64,000 nt of DNA from CAYVAP01 sp964343195 (GTDB taxonomy: Bacteria; Bacteroidota; Bacteroidia; J057), in NCBI GenBank assembly GCA_964343195.1, contig CAYFIR010000014.1, forward strand, positions 13,539-77,538, in the 5' to 3' direction. The notes under the pieces were generated by a model. It did no database searches. It was not told the origin of the DNA and saw only the letters and a list, made by a program, of their open reading frames with translations. The translations under genes were made by a program, and so were the position numbers. This document shows, one piece after another, positions 35,873 to 43,985 of the stretch (the first letter of the stretch is position 1; each line of letters begins with the position of its first letter).

Positions 35873-36271
35873 TTAATCCTCCTCGTCTTCCTCCTCTTCT
35901 TCTTCGGTTCCCATCAGATTGAGCTCTTTCTCAAAATCCTCTACCTCATAGGCAGCATAGGTCTCTGCTTTCCAAACGAAGAAAAACCAGAAAAGGGGAA
36001 GGGTAAAGCCTCCGGTTAGAAAAATACGGAGGGTCCAGAACGTTTTTGAGCGGGTATCAATGGTCTCCAGTCGCCACAGCCTCACCAGAAAATACCCCAA
36101 AATCGGCAGTATCAATGCCAGCGCAACTCCCAAATGCCACAGCGTCCACTGCATCCTGGGCATCCAGGAAGGGGATGGCAGAAACAGCATGGCGACCAGT
36201 AAAAACGGCAGTATGGAGGTCAGCCCGAGTATTGATCTGAACAGCGCCTGATCAGCAGATAGTTTTGCCAT
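35873..36271 (-). CDS. Small membrane protein with acidic tail
   Basis: 132 residues with three membrane segments (about 12-30, 42-64, 82-103) and an extremely acidic C-terminus (EEEEEEDEED). No family recognised. ATG at 36271, with a near-consensus TAATTTG box just upstream. It lies in tandem behind manA in the opposite order, so it could have its own transcript. The acidic tail would lie on one side of the membrane and could bind cations or a basic partner; that is a guess. Confidence 0.68.
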   Translation of the reverse strand: MAKLSADQALFRSILGLTSILPFLLVAMLFLPSPSWMPRMQWTLWHLGVALALILPILGYFLVRLWRLETIDTRSKTFWTLRIFLTGGFTLPLFWFFFVWKAETYAAYEVEDFEKELNLMGTEEEEEEDEED

Positions 36272-36343
36272 ACCGGCAAATTACGAAAAGGGTGGGGAAT
36301 AGAGGGTATGAAGTATAGGAAGGTTTCATACTACTAGTGGTAC

Positions 36344-36381
36344 AAGTTCGAAGTTCGGAGTCGATAGTTCGGAGTTGAAAG
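36344..36381. repeat. AAGTTCGGAGT interspersed repeat
   Basis: Near-tandem words AAGTTCGAAGTTCGGAG and ATAGTTCGGAGTTGAA; same family as 34727-34751 and related to 47076-47113 and 48077-48111. Confidence 0.65.
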
Positions 36382-36472
36382 TGTTGCTGTTCAATGGCTT
36401 ACCTCATTTTCGATTGGGATATTACTTAGTTCTGAAAGCACTAGGCATTTTCATTTTCGGCCTATGTTTTTT

Positions 36473-36564
36473 GACAGGATAACAGGATTGATTATCAGGG
36501 CTTTCTTATCCTGTTTGTCCCTTCGGCAGGCTCAGGGCAGGCCTGTAATCCTGAAAATCCTGTC
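36473..36564. repeat. AACAGGAT palindromic element
   Basis: GACAGGATAACAGGATT at 36473-36489 is mirrored by AATCCTGAAAATCCTGTC ending at 36564, giving a 92-bp imperfect inverted repeat. The middle holds CCCTTCGGCAGGCTCAGG, itself a recurrent intergenic word in bacterial genomes as I recall it. Confidence 0.65.
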
Positions 36565-36629
36565 TAATTTGTTTAGGAGTATGGGAAGGCTTGGAAGATG
36601 TTCCTTCACTCCATACCTCAAAACCTCCC

Positions 36630-38036
36630 TCACGCCATCTGCCAGGGCCCGGTAATCGCCAGGGTCAATCCATAGTGCTGGATGTTGACGAACATTGTCT
36701 TGCCCGATGGAGTGAAATGTACTCCTGTCAGCTCTGAGTCGGCACGACCAACGTTGGACCCAAAGTGATAGAGCTTTCCTTCTGGTGTAACGCCCACCAG
36801 ATTGGGGTTGTCGTGGTCTTCGCAGAGAATGAGGTCTCCCCAGGGGGATACGGTCAGGTTGTCGCAGTTCTTGAGCAGGTCGGTATCGTTGGGTTCGATG
36901 AACAGCGAGAGCCTGCCGGGCTGCTCGGCTTCGCGAGGTGTCCCCTCGTATGGGCTGGGGACATAACGAAATACCTGCCCCTTCTGGTTTTGGCCTCCGT
37001 TGGTACAGGCAAAGTACAGCTCGTTGTCCCCAAACCACATCCCTTCGCCCCGGGCGAAGCGTGCCGCGCCCTGATCAAATCCCCGGAACCGCAAATCATC
37101 CTCCGGAGCGAGGATGTTGTCGATGTCCATCCACTCCACTTCGAATGCATCACCAACCGGGAAGGCTGGCTGATTGGTGTCGGGCCAGTTGCGAGTGTCG
37201 GTGCTGGGCGCGCCCTTGATCGCCAGAATTTGCAGCTTGCCGCCATCCTGGAGCTTGCCAGGAGTATTGGGGATAAAGCGATAAATCAGTCCGTCGCCAC
37301 GGTCTTCGGTCTGGTAGACGATGCCACTGCGCGGATCTACGCATACCGCCTCGTGGTTGAAGCGTCCCATATCCGTGAGCGGGATGGGGTCTGCCGGACC
37401 AATGTCTACCACAGCAGGCACTTCAAAGTTGAAGCCATGATCCCGCTCGTTTTGGTTAACAGATTGGGTCTCAACTGTTTCCTCGCAGGTAATCCAACTG
37501 CCCCAGGGGGTAGGTCCCCCCGCGCAATTGCGGATTGTACCCGCCAGGCTCATGTATTGCCGCTCCACTTCCTGCGTCGCCTCGTTGTACACCACGGTGG
37601 TGGTGCCGCCCAGACTGGGCATCTCTCCCTTGCCAAAATCATAAAAGCGATCAGCCCCCAGGCGGCTCAGGTGCTCGTAGTTTTTGCCGTAGGCACCGCT
37701 CTCCAGGTCGTCGGTGCTGATCTCGTGGTTGCGCACCAGCAGCACTTTCCCGTCTGGGCCACTGAAAGACGCCATGCCATCCGCCTTGTTGGGCAGCAGC
37801 AGTCCGTCGTCCATGCGATCGCCCCAGCGCGAGATGATCTTGTAGGAAAAACCCTCGGGTAGATCAAACAGGCCATTGGGATCTTTCTTGAGTGGGCCGA
37901 AGCCCTTGGCCATCGCCAGGCTGCCCTGCCCCGTGGAGGTTGTAGTAGGGCCTCCGCAGGCAAACAGGTTGAGCCCCATAAAGCCCAGGCTCGCCAGAGA
38001 AGCCTGCTTGAGAAAATCGCGTCGGGAAGTATGCAT
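36630..38036 (-). CDS. PhoX-family alkaline phosphatase (DUF839), Tat-exported lipoprotein
   Basis: 468 residues. Twin-arginine signal TSRRDFLKQ with a lipobox-like LFACG near residue 26. The mature part matches the PhoX fold: LPEGFSYKIISRWGDRMDDGLLLP, VRNHEI, GGTTTVVYN, NCAGGPTPWGSWITCEETVE, GRFNHEAVCVDPRSG and CDNLTVSPWGDLILCEDHD. PhoX is a Ca/Fe phosphatase that frees phosphate from organic esters outside the cytoplasmic membrane. Its ligand Glu and Asn positions appear kept. ATG at 38036. It is usually induced by phosphate limitation; no PHO box could be recognised here. Confidence 0.87.
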   Translation of the reverse strand: MHTSRRDFLKQASLASLGFMGLNLFACGGPTTTSTGQGSLAMAKGFGPLKKDPNGLFDLPEGFSYKIISRWGDRMDDGLLLPNKADGMASFSGPDGKVLLVRNHEISTDDLESGAYGKNYEHLSRLGADRFYDFGKGEMPSLGGTTTVVYNEATQEVERQYMSLAGTIRNCAGGPTPWGSWITCEETVETQSVNQNERDHGFNFEVPAVVDIGPADPIPLTDMGRFNHEAVCVDPRSGIVYQTEDRGDGLIYRFIPNTPGKLQDGGKLQILAIKGAPSTDTRNWPDTNQPAFPVGDAFEVEWMDIDNILAPEDDLRFRGFDQGAARFARGEGMWFGDNELYFACTNGGQNQKGQVFRYVPSPYEGTPREAEQPGRLSLFIEPNDTDLLKNCDNLTVSPWGDLILCEDHDNPNLVGVTPEGKLYHFGSNVGRADSELTGVHFTPSGKTMFVNIQHYGLTLAITGPWQMA

Positions 38037-38225
38037 AGGTGAGAAGCGTTTTGGCTTGAGTCAATGCAAGCTACGCACCCACACTTACTGGCAGGTTAGC
38101 CAGAGATTAGGGGTATGTTAAAGTAGTAGGGAGAAGTTCACTCAGCTGATTTCAGGTAATTCATCGATGCTTCTCTCCGAAACCCCACGAGTTTGTTATC
38201 TTTCCCAGTGCAAACGTGAATCAAT

Positions 38226-41162
38226 ATGAAATTTGGACTGGGAATTACGCTCGCTTTGTGGCTCGGCATGCTTGGGAACTGCGCTGTTGCCCAAATCGGA
38301 GGCTATGGGCTGGATCCTGATAAACCCGCTGAAGCCCTGGAGCAATTGCAGATGGCGCGTCAGTCCCTGATGGTAAAGGCCATCGGGCCGGTGATGCTGG
38401 GAGAAGAAATGCTTGAACTGGGCATGTGGGAGGACCTGGAAAAATTGCTCGCTGGAACCAGGGAGCGCAACCCCGCCATGCAGTTGTTGAAAGCCCGGTT
38501 TGCGTTCCAGCAGCATCGGTTTCAGGAAGCTGAGGAGATCCTGTCAGGGTTGGAGGATAGGAGGAGGGCCGCTTTTCAGGAGAGTCTGCTGCGAATCGAT
38601 CTGTATTTGCAGGCATGGCAACTGGCTGATGCCGAGCAGCTTGCGTTATCTCTTCTGAAGGAAAAACCTCAAGACTCAGATGTATTGCTTCGGCTCAGTC
38701 AGTTGGAGATTTTTCGGAAAAATTACCGTAAAGCGCTACAACTGGCTGAGCAAATACAAGCGGCAGATTCATTGGTGGCGGATGCCTATTACCTCGAAGG
38801 GGAGGCTCACATCTGGCTGCGAAATCCAGTGGAGGCCGAAGAGGCGTTGCGACAATGTCTTCGCCTGAATCCCTTTCACGCCGATGCGCGTTTCAGCTAT
38901 GGCTACGCCATCTGGCGTCGGGTAGATGCCACTCTGCTGGACAACATGGCCCTGCAGTGGGAAGTGGCACTGGCTATTCATCCGCTGCACTATCGCACCC
39001 ACTGGCACTGGGGCAATGGCCACACGAATCTGACCTACGCGGACTATGTGGACCCCCATGAAACGGAGATTCGCAGTGAATTGAAAAGTGCAGAAGTCCT
39101 TATTGCGGAAGGGCGGGTAGGGGAGGCCTTGGAGTTGATTCATGATGTCAGTCAACAATATCCCGAGTCGGTGATCCCCGATTTATATGCAGGTTCAGCC
39201 TGGTACATGAATTACAGCCAGCCTGATGAACGGAGGCTGGATTCTGCTCAGCGTATTTTTCAGGAAATTCTCGCGAAAAAACCACACTATGGCCCAGCCC
39301 ACAATGGCCTGGCTGCCGTCATCAAGCAACGACAGTTTCCCTATCTGGTGATGTATGATTCGCTGGAGCAGGTAATCGCCCAAACCCAAATCGGCGATCC
39401 TGAGAGCTTTTTCCATGTCTTCCCGGATATGGACGATTATCCCAGTGATCGCGTCCCCAAAATGGTTTGGAACCAGTTGTACACTGGAGTGGCCTATTTT
39501 CCCTTTCTCGCAAAGCTAAATCGGCAATTTGTCATCCCTCCTCTGCACCGAGATCTGGCCCTGGCGATGGATAATACCTATTTCCGTGGAGGGACGACCT
39601 TTGACAATCGGCAGTGGATGGACATTCGGGGAGTGGGAAGCGGAGCCACCGGGATCGAATACGTCGAGCGGGGTGCTCACCTGGAGCGTAATGTTACCCT
39701 GCATGAGTATGTCCATCTCTTTCATGGCTACGTCTTCACCGATGCCGAAATGAGAGCTGTCCGCGAGCGTTACTATTACGCCATGGAAAATGGCCTGACC
39801 CTGGACTATTATTCTGCCAACAACGAATTCGAATACTTTGCCCAAACCTTCCCAGCCTATTTTATTCCGGTAAAGGTACACCCACTCAATCACAAGGCAG
39901 TCAATACCCGCAGTGATCTGGAAGCCAAAGACCCGCTGATGTTTGCCTTCATTGATTCTCTTGTTCGAAAGCAGCAGGCTTTCCTCGCAGGAGACGACAG
40001 CGCCATGGCCGATAACTGGGCGGAGGTTTACCGCAGTTTAGCAGCACGACTGGGGCCCAATAGGCCTCAGCAGGCTTTGGCGATACTTGATACGGCTTTG
40101 ATGTGGGATTCCCAATACCTGCCCGCATTTCTAACTTATGCCAGTTTGTTAGGACAATCTGGGCAGTTTGATTCGGCATCGGTTTGGCTGGAATCTGCCC
40201 TGGCATTGGACAGTACCTATGCACCTGCATATCGAGAATGGGCTGAATTGACGAGCCTGGAACTGGAGCAGGGGACTATGGCCATTCAGGAGGCACTAGC
40301 CAAAGGGGAGGAGTGGCTCAGGCTGGCCCTTGGCTACGAAGAGGATTATGACCAACAGGCACAACTTTCCCAGGCTCTGATGGAACTCTACATCCGGCAT
40401 GCACAATGGGATCAGGTCGTAGAAACCGCTGAAGGATATGCCCTGGATGCTCCCCAGGTATCTACCTACCTCCGTGATCGTCGGGATGAAGCACTGGCTG
40501 TTGCGGCCTTACATCGTGGGCTGTTGGGATATGAGGAGATGTCCCTTGAGTTCCTTGCAGATTTGGTGGAGCGGAAGCCTCAGCATTATCATCACCGAGA
40601 GCAGTTTGCTGCGGTATTGTTGTCATTGGGTAACGGAGAAGAGGCCCTGTCCAGCCTGGTGGAGGCTCAGCGAATTCTGGAGGCCGCAGGGAACCCTAGT
40701 GAAACCTTTGATCGACAGATAGCAGAAGCCCAACTGATCATGGGGGATACGCTGGCAGCCAGGAAGACTGTCGAAAACTATTTGGTGCATACTCTCCCAA
40801 CCAAAAATTTCACCGATTGGGGATTGCTGGCGCTTAGACTTGGCTTTATGGACCCGCTGAAACGAGAGTTTGAGGAACAGGACGAAAGTGCTTTTACCTA
40901 CCCCGGTGAAGGAGCAGATCTCGACTTCTTAAAGGGGGAATATGCACTGGTCCAGGGGGATAGCGTTATAGCAGAAGAGGCCTTTCGTGAGGCAATTCGG
41001 AAAAATATTTATCACCTGCCAGCCAGGTTTGCCCTGCTGGACTTGTTGAAAAGCGATGGGCAAATTGATGAGGTGCGGAGGATTGCCACAGAGGGAACTC
41101 TGCTCCCCCTACCTCCTGGACCTGTGATGATGCGTCGGCTGGAAGCCTACCTGAAGGAGTGA
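38226..41162 (+). CDS. Exported TPR protein with embedded HExxH metalloprotease-like domain
   Basis: 978 residues with signal peptide 1-22. Residues about 40-360 and 620-970 are tetratricopeptide-like repeats (for example RFQEAEEILSGLED, PVEAEEALRQCLRLNPFHADARFSYG). Between them a domain (about 400-600) carries His493-Glu-Tyr-Val-His497 (LHEYVHLFHG) and, about 40 residues on, NEFEYFAQTF with Glu534 or Glu536 as a possible third zinc ligand, a gluzincin-like layout. I know no named family with exactly this order. It probably acts in the periplasm or on the surface as a peptidase whose substrates are held by TPRs; a non-catalytic role cannot be excluded. ATG at 38226; divergent from PhoX. Confidence 0.8.
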   Translation: MKFGLGITLALWLGMLGNCAVAQIGGYGLDPDKPAEALEQLQMARQSLMVKAIGPVMLGEEMLELGMWEDLEKLLAGTRERNPAMQLLKARFAFQQHRFQEAEEILSGLEDRRRAAFQESLLRIDLYLQAWQLADAEQLALSLLKEKPQDSDVLLRLSQLEIFRKNYRKALQLAEQIQAADSLVADAYYLEGEAHIWLRNPVEAEEALRQCLRLNPFHADARFSYGYAIWRRVDATLLDNMALQWEVALAIHPLHYRTHWHWGNGHTNLTYADYVDPHETEIRSELKSAEVLIAEGRVGEALELIHDVSQQYPESVIPDLYAGSAWYMNYSQPDERRLDSAQRIFQEILAKKPHYGPAHNGLAAVIKQRQFPYLVMYDSLEQVIAQTQIGDPESFFHVFPDMDDYPSDRVPKMVWNQLYTGVAYFPFLAKLNRQFVIPPLHRDLALAMDNTYFRGGTTFDNRQWMDIRGVGSGATGIEYVERGAHLERNVTLHEYVHLFHGYVFTDAEMRAVRERYYYAMENGLTLDYYSANNEFEYFAQTFPAYFIPVKVHPLNHKAVNTRSDLEAKDPLMFAFIDSLVRKQQAFLAGDDSAMADNWAEVYRSLAARLGPNRPQQALAILDTALMWDSQYLPAFLTYASLLGQSGQFDSASVWLESALALDSTYAPAYREWAELTSLELEQGTMAIQEALAKGEEWLRLALGYEEDYDQQAQLSQALMELYIRHAQWDQVVETAEGYALDAPQVSTYLRDRRDEALAVAALHRGLLGYEEMSLEFLADLVERKPQHYHHREQFAAVLLSLGNGEEALSSLVEAQRILEAAGNPSETFDRQIAEAQLIMGDTLAARKTVENYLVHTLPTKNFTDWGLLALRLGFMDPLKREFEEQDESAFTYPGEGADLDFLKGEYALVQGDSVIAEEAFREAIRKNIYHLPARFALLDLLKSDGQIDEVRRIATEGTLLPLPPGPVMMRRLEAYLKE

Positions 41163-41266
41163 TTTGCTATTCGCGAATTGCAAAACTGAGGAGGGTTTCT
41201 GGGGCAGCCAATACCTTTTACAGCCCGATCCACGAGGGAGGCTATAGTCTTAGGGCCAGTATTCTG

Positions 41267-41284
41267 AAAACCCAGTTTGGTTTT
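41267..41284. terminator. Weak hairpin after trpC and TPR-protease gene
   Basis: AAAACC (41267-41272) and GGTTTT (41279-41284), a six-base stem and loop between the convergent genes. Confidence 0.3.
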
Positions 41285-41292
41285 GCTTAGGA

Positions 41293-42099
41293 TTACGCCT
41301 TCGCCCGCTCCGCTCTCAACTGCTCGATAAACCGTGCGCAGGCTTTCTCCGGTTGGGCGGTTTCCATGAAACGCTGCCCCATTAGGAAACCCTGGAATCC
41401 GGCTTTGCGAAGCTTGATGACCTCTTTGGGGTCGCTAAGGCCACTTTCGGCCACTTTGGTGAAGCTGTCTGGTATCAGGCCAGCCAGTTCCAGCGAGGTA
41501 TTGATGTTGACGGTGAAGTCGCGGAGGTTGCGGTTGTTGACGCCGACTAGGTCTACCTGGTCATTCAGACTCCGTTCCAGCTCCTCCTTGTTGTGGACTT
41601 CAAGTAATACTTCAAGCCCGAGCTCTTTGGCAAACGCAGTGAGCCGCTGGATTTCTTCAGGAGAAAGGCAGGCCGCGATCAGCAGGATGGCATCCGCCCC
41701 GATGGACCGGGCTTCCACGATCTGGTATTCGTCGATGGTGAAGTCCTTGCGCAAAATGGGACAATAATTCATCCGACGGGCCAGGGTCAGGTCTTCATTT
41801 TTACCTCCAAAAAACTGGGCATCAGTTAATACCGACAAAGCTGAAGCCCCAGCCTGCATATAACCGATGGATACCTTCTCCACCGAAACATATGGGTTGA
41901 TGTCGCCCTGAGACGGGGACCGACGTTTGATTTCGGCGATGATCCCGTCGAGGTCGGAACGCTTGAGGTACCTTGACATCGACACGGTAGGCGTGTCAAA
42001 ATACTTGGTTTGTTCCAGTAATTTGGTGGGATACAGCGATTTGCGCTCAGCTACTTCCTGGCGCTTATGGGCGATGATGTCGTCGAGGATGGTGGACAT
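41293..42099 (-). CDS. trpC: Indole-3-glycerol-phosphate synthase
   Basis: 268 residues. Closes CdRP to indole-3-glycerol phosphate in tryptophan synthesis. TIM-barrel motifs: STILDDIIAHKRQEV, IIAEIKRRSPSQG with the catalytic Lys, LSVLTDAQFFGG, ILRKDFTIDEYQI, LLEVHNKEELE, VGVNNRNLRDF, VAESGLSDP. The start is the ATG at 42099; the frame to 42165 would reach back into an inverted repeat. Last gene of trpE-trpGD-trpC; trpF, trpB and trpA are not in the window. Confidence 0.95.
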   Translation of the reverse strand: MSTILDDIIAHKRQEVAERKSLYPTKLLEQTKYFDTPTVSMSRYLKRSDLDGIIAEIKRRSPSQGDINPYVSVEKVSIGYMQAGASALSVLTDAQFFGGKNEDLTLARRMNYCPILRKDFTIDEYQIVEARSIGADAILLIAACLSPEEIQRLTAFAKELGLEVLLEVHNKEELERSLNDQVDLVGVNNRNLRDFTVNINTSLELAGLIPDSFTKVAESGLSDPKEVIKLRKAGFQGFLMGQRFMETAQPEKACARFIEQLRAERAKA

Positions 42100-42139
42100 G
42101 GGAAGAGAGTAGTTGAATAGGGATTTTTTGATTTGTTGG

Positions 42140-42190
42140 GTGATCTGGGTAATCGGTGTGATCATAAGTAACCTGGATCACCCAGATCAC
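42140..42190. repeat. 11-bp inverted repeat between trpGD and trpC
   Basis: GTGATCTGGGT (42140-42150) and ACCCAGATCAC (42180-42190) are perfect complements 29 bases apart. The words (GATCAC) also fill the trpE-trpGD spacer at 43863-43985. It may be an RNA hairpin affecting trpC expression, or a degenerate interspersed repeat. Confidence 0.6.
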
Positions 42191-42209
42191 TTCGAACACC
42201 AATAAATGA

Positions 42210-43859
42210 TCATTGGGAGATAAACGCCTCAAAACTAGCTTTCGCCTTCCCACTTGCCAAACTTTCCTGCGCCAAAGCGACAGCTGTCTCGGTAGTGGTC
42301 TGGTCAAAATAGGTTCTGATAGCCATCGCGGCATTGGCAACTACTGCTGCGTTCTGAGCCTCGGTTGCCTGATTGTTGAGAACATCCATAAAGATGTCGG
42401 CGGCATCCTTGATGGTTTCCCCTCCGCTCAGTTGTTTGGGTGAAAGTTTCGGCAGTCCCATGTCTTCAGGATACATCACGTGGTCGCCATCATTGTCGAG
42501 GTACTTGGCTGGACCCGTCAGGGAAATTTCATCATAGCCATCCAGTGAGTGCAGGATGGTGAATCGTTTGCCGGTTTGCTGGTAGAGGTAGCCGTACAAA
42601 CGAGCCAGTTCGAGCGAGAAGACGCCCACCAGTTGCTTGTTGGGGAAGGCTGGGTTGACCATGGGGCCGAGCATGTTGAAGAAGGTCTTGACGCCCAGTT
42701 CGCGGCGAATGGGCCCTACATTCTTCATCGCAGGGTGAAACAGTGGCGCATGAAGGAAGCAGATGCCGGCTTTGTCCATTTGGCGACGCAGGGCATCATA
42801 GTCATTGGTGAACTGTCCTCCCAGGTATTCGATCACATTGGATGAGCCTGAAACCGAAGAGACGCCATAGTTGCCGTGCTTCACCACTTTTACCCCAGCT
42901 CCTGCCGCAACAAAGCTTGCCAGGGTCGATACGTTAAAGGTATCCTTTCCATCCCCACCGGTGCCACAGAGGTCCATGGGGTCGTAGTCCGACATGTCCA
43001 CTGGAATACAGAGTTCCAGCATCGCCTCACGGAAGCCCGATAACTCATCAACGGTGATGCCTCGCATGATGAAAACCGTCAAAAAGGCTGCTACCTGGGA
43101 GCTATTGTAAATGCCGCCACGGGCAATGTTGCTGAGCACTTCGTGGGCTTCTTTCTTGCTCAGGGTCTGGTGATCAAACAGATGGTTGAGAATCGCTTTC
43201 ATGCTATCAGCCTTTGGAGTGGCGGGAGTATGTCCGTTGGGTGAAATGGAAGTCGTAGTGGAAAACTGCTTTTTGCGCTCGATAGGTAGCTCCAGCCAGT
43301 TTTTGAGCATCTGCTTGCCATGATCGGTGATTACCGACTCGGGGTGAAACTGAACTCCATACACGCAGTGGTCGCGATGCTTCATGGCCATGACTTCACC
43401 GTCGTCGTCGACAGCCAGTAGCTCCAGTTCGTCATTGAGGCTGGCAGGCTTTACCGCCCAGGAATGGTAGCGTCCGATCTGAAAGGACCTGGGGACCCCT
43501 TTGAACAAGGGATCATCCGTGTCTTCGAGCACATTGACGCTGGTGGAGACGCCGTGCAGCACGACGGAGAGGTTGTAGAGTTGTCCCCCAAATACCTCCG
43601 CGATGCACTGATGGCCGAGGCAAACGCCCAGGATGTGCTTGTCCTCCGCGTAGCGGCGGATCAGATCCGGCATGATGCCGGCGTCCTTGGGCACCCCCGG
43701 ACCGGGAGAAAGGAGTACTTTATCGTAAGCCGCAACTGCCTCCAGTGAGATGGCATCGTTGCGGTAAATGTCGAGTTGATCGCCATAGCCCAGCTCACGG
43801 ATAAGGTGGACGAGGTTGTAGGTGAAGGAGTCGTAATTATCTAAAACGAGGATTTTCAT
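42210..43859 (-). CDS. trpGD: Anthranilate synthase glutaminase / anthranilate phosphoribosyltransferase fusion (TrpG-TrpD)
   Basis: 549 residues. 1-190 is a class I glutamine amidotransferase supplying ammonia to TrpE: LDNYDSFTYNL, LSPGPGVP, nucleophile Cys in GVCLGHQ, HPES. A linker (about 195-218, STTTSISPNGHTPATPK) leads to TrpD (about 220-549), which adds PRPP to anthranilate: CGTGGDGKDTFNVST, KHGNYGVSS, NMLGPMVNPA. Fusion in this order is known from E. coli TrpD and other bacteria. ATG at 43859. It follows trpE with a 115-base spacer of GATCACTGTTC-type repeats, which may lower downstream expression. Confidence 0.94.
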   Translation of the reverse strand: MKILVLDNYDSFTYNLVHLIRELGYGDQLDIYRNDAISLEAVAAYDKVLLSPGPGVPKDAGIMPDLIRRYAEDKHILGVCLGHQCIAEVFGGQLYNLSVVLHGVSTSVNVLEDTDDPLFKGVPRSFQIGRYHSWAVKPASLNDELELLAVDDDGEVMAMKHRDHCVYGVQFHPESVITDHGKQMLKNWLELPIERKKQFSTTTSISPNGHTPATPKADSMKAILNHLFDHQTLSKKEAHEVLSNIARGGIYNSSQVAAFLTVFIMRGITVDELSGFREAMLELCIPVDMSDYDPMDLCGTGGDGKDTFNVSTLASFVAAGAGVKVVKHGNYGVSSVSGSSNVIEYLGGQFTNDYDALRRQMDKAGICFLHAPLFHPAMKNVGPIRRELGVKTFFNMLGPMVNPAFPNKQLVGVFSLELARLYGYLYQQTGKRFTILHSLDGYDEISLTGPAKYLDNDGDHVMYPEDMGLPKLSPKQLSGGETIKDAADIFMDVLNNQATEAQNAAVVANAAMAIRTYFDQTTTETAVALAQESLASGKAKASFEAFISQ

Positions 43860-43862
43860 GAA

Positions 43863-43985
43863 AGTCAGTGTTCATTGATCGGTAAATGTGTTTTCATAGT
43901 TTGGGGAACAGGGTGATCTAAGTGGTCGTTGTGATCACCGGTTTGGATCACTGTTCACTGACCACTTATGTTGATCACTGTTCCT
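43863..43985. repeat. GATCACTGTTC-type repeats in trpE-trpGD spacer
   Basis: Recurring GATCAC and CTGTTC words, including AAGTGGTC...GACCACTT and GGAACAG...CTGTTCC inverted pairs. The copy extends into the last codons of trpE. Confidence 0.55.

Larger units (their letters stand above)
36272..36629. other. Repeat-rich gene-free spacer
   Basis: 358 bases with no credible gene. It holds GTATAGG words near 36308-36320, the AAGTTCGGAGT repeat at 36344-36381, and an AACAGGAT element at 36473-36564. Confidence 0.7.
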
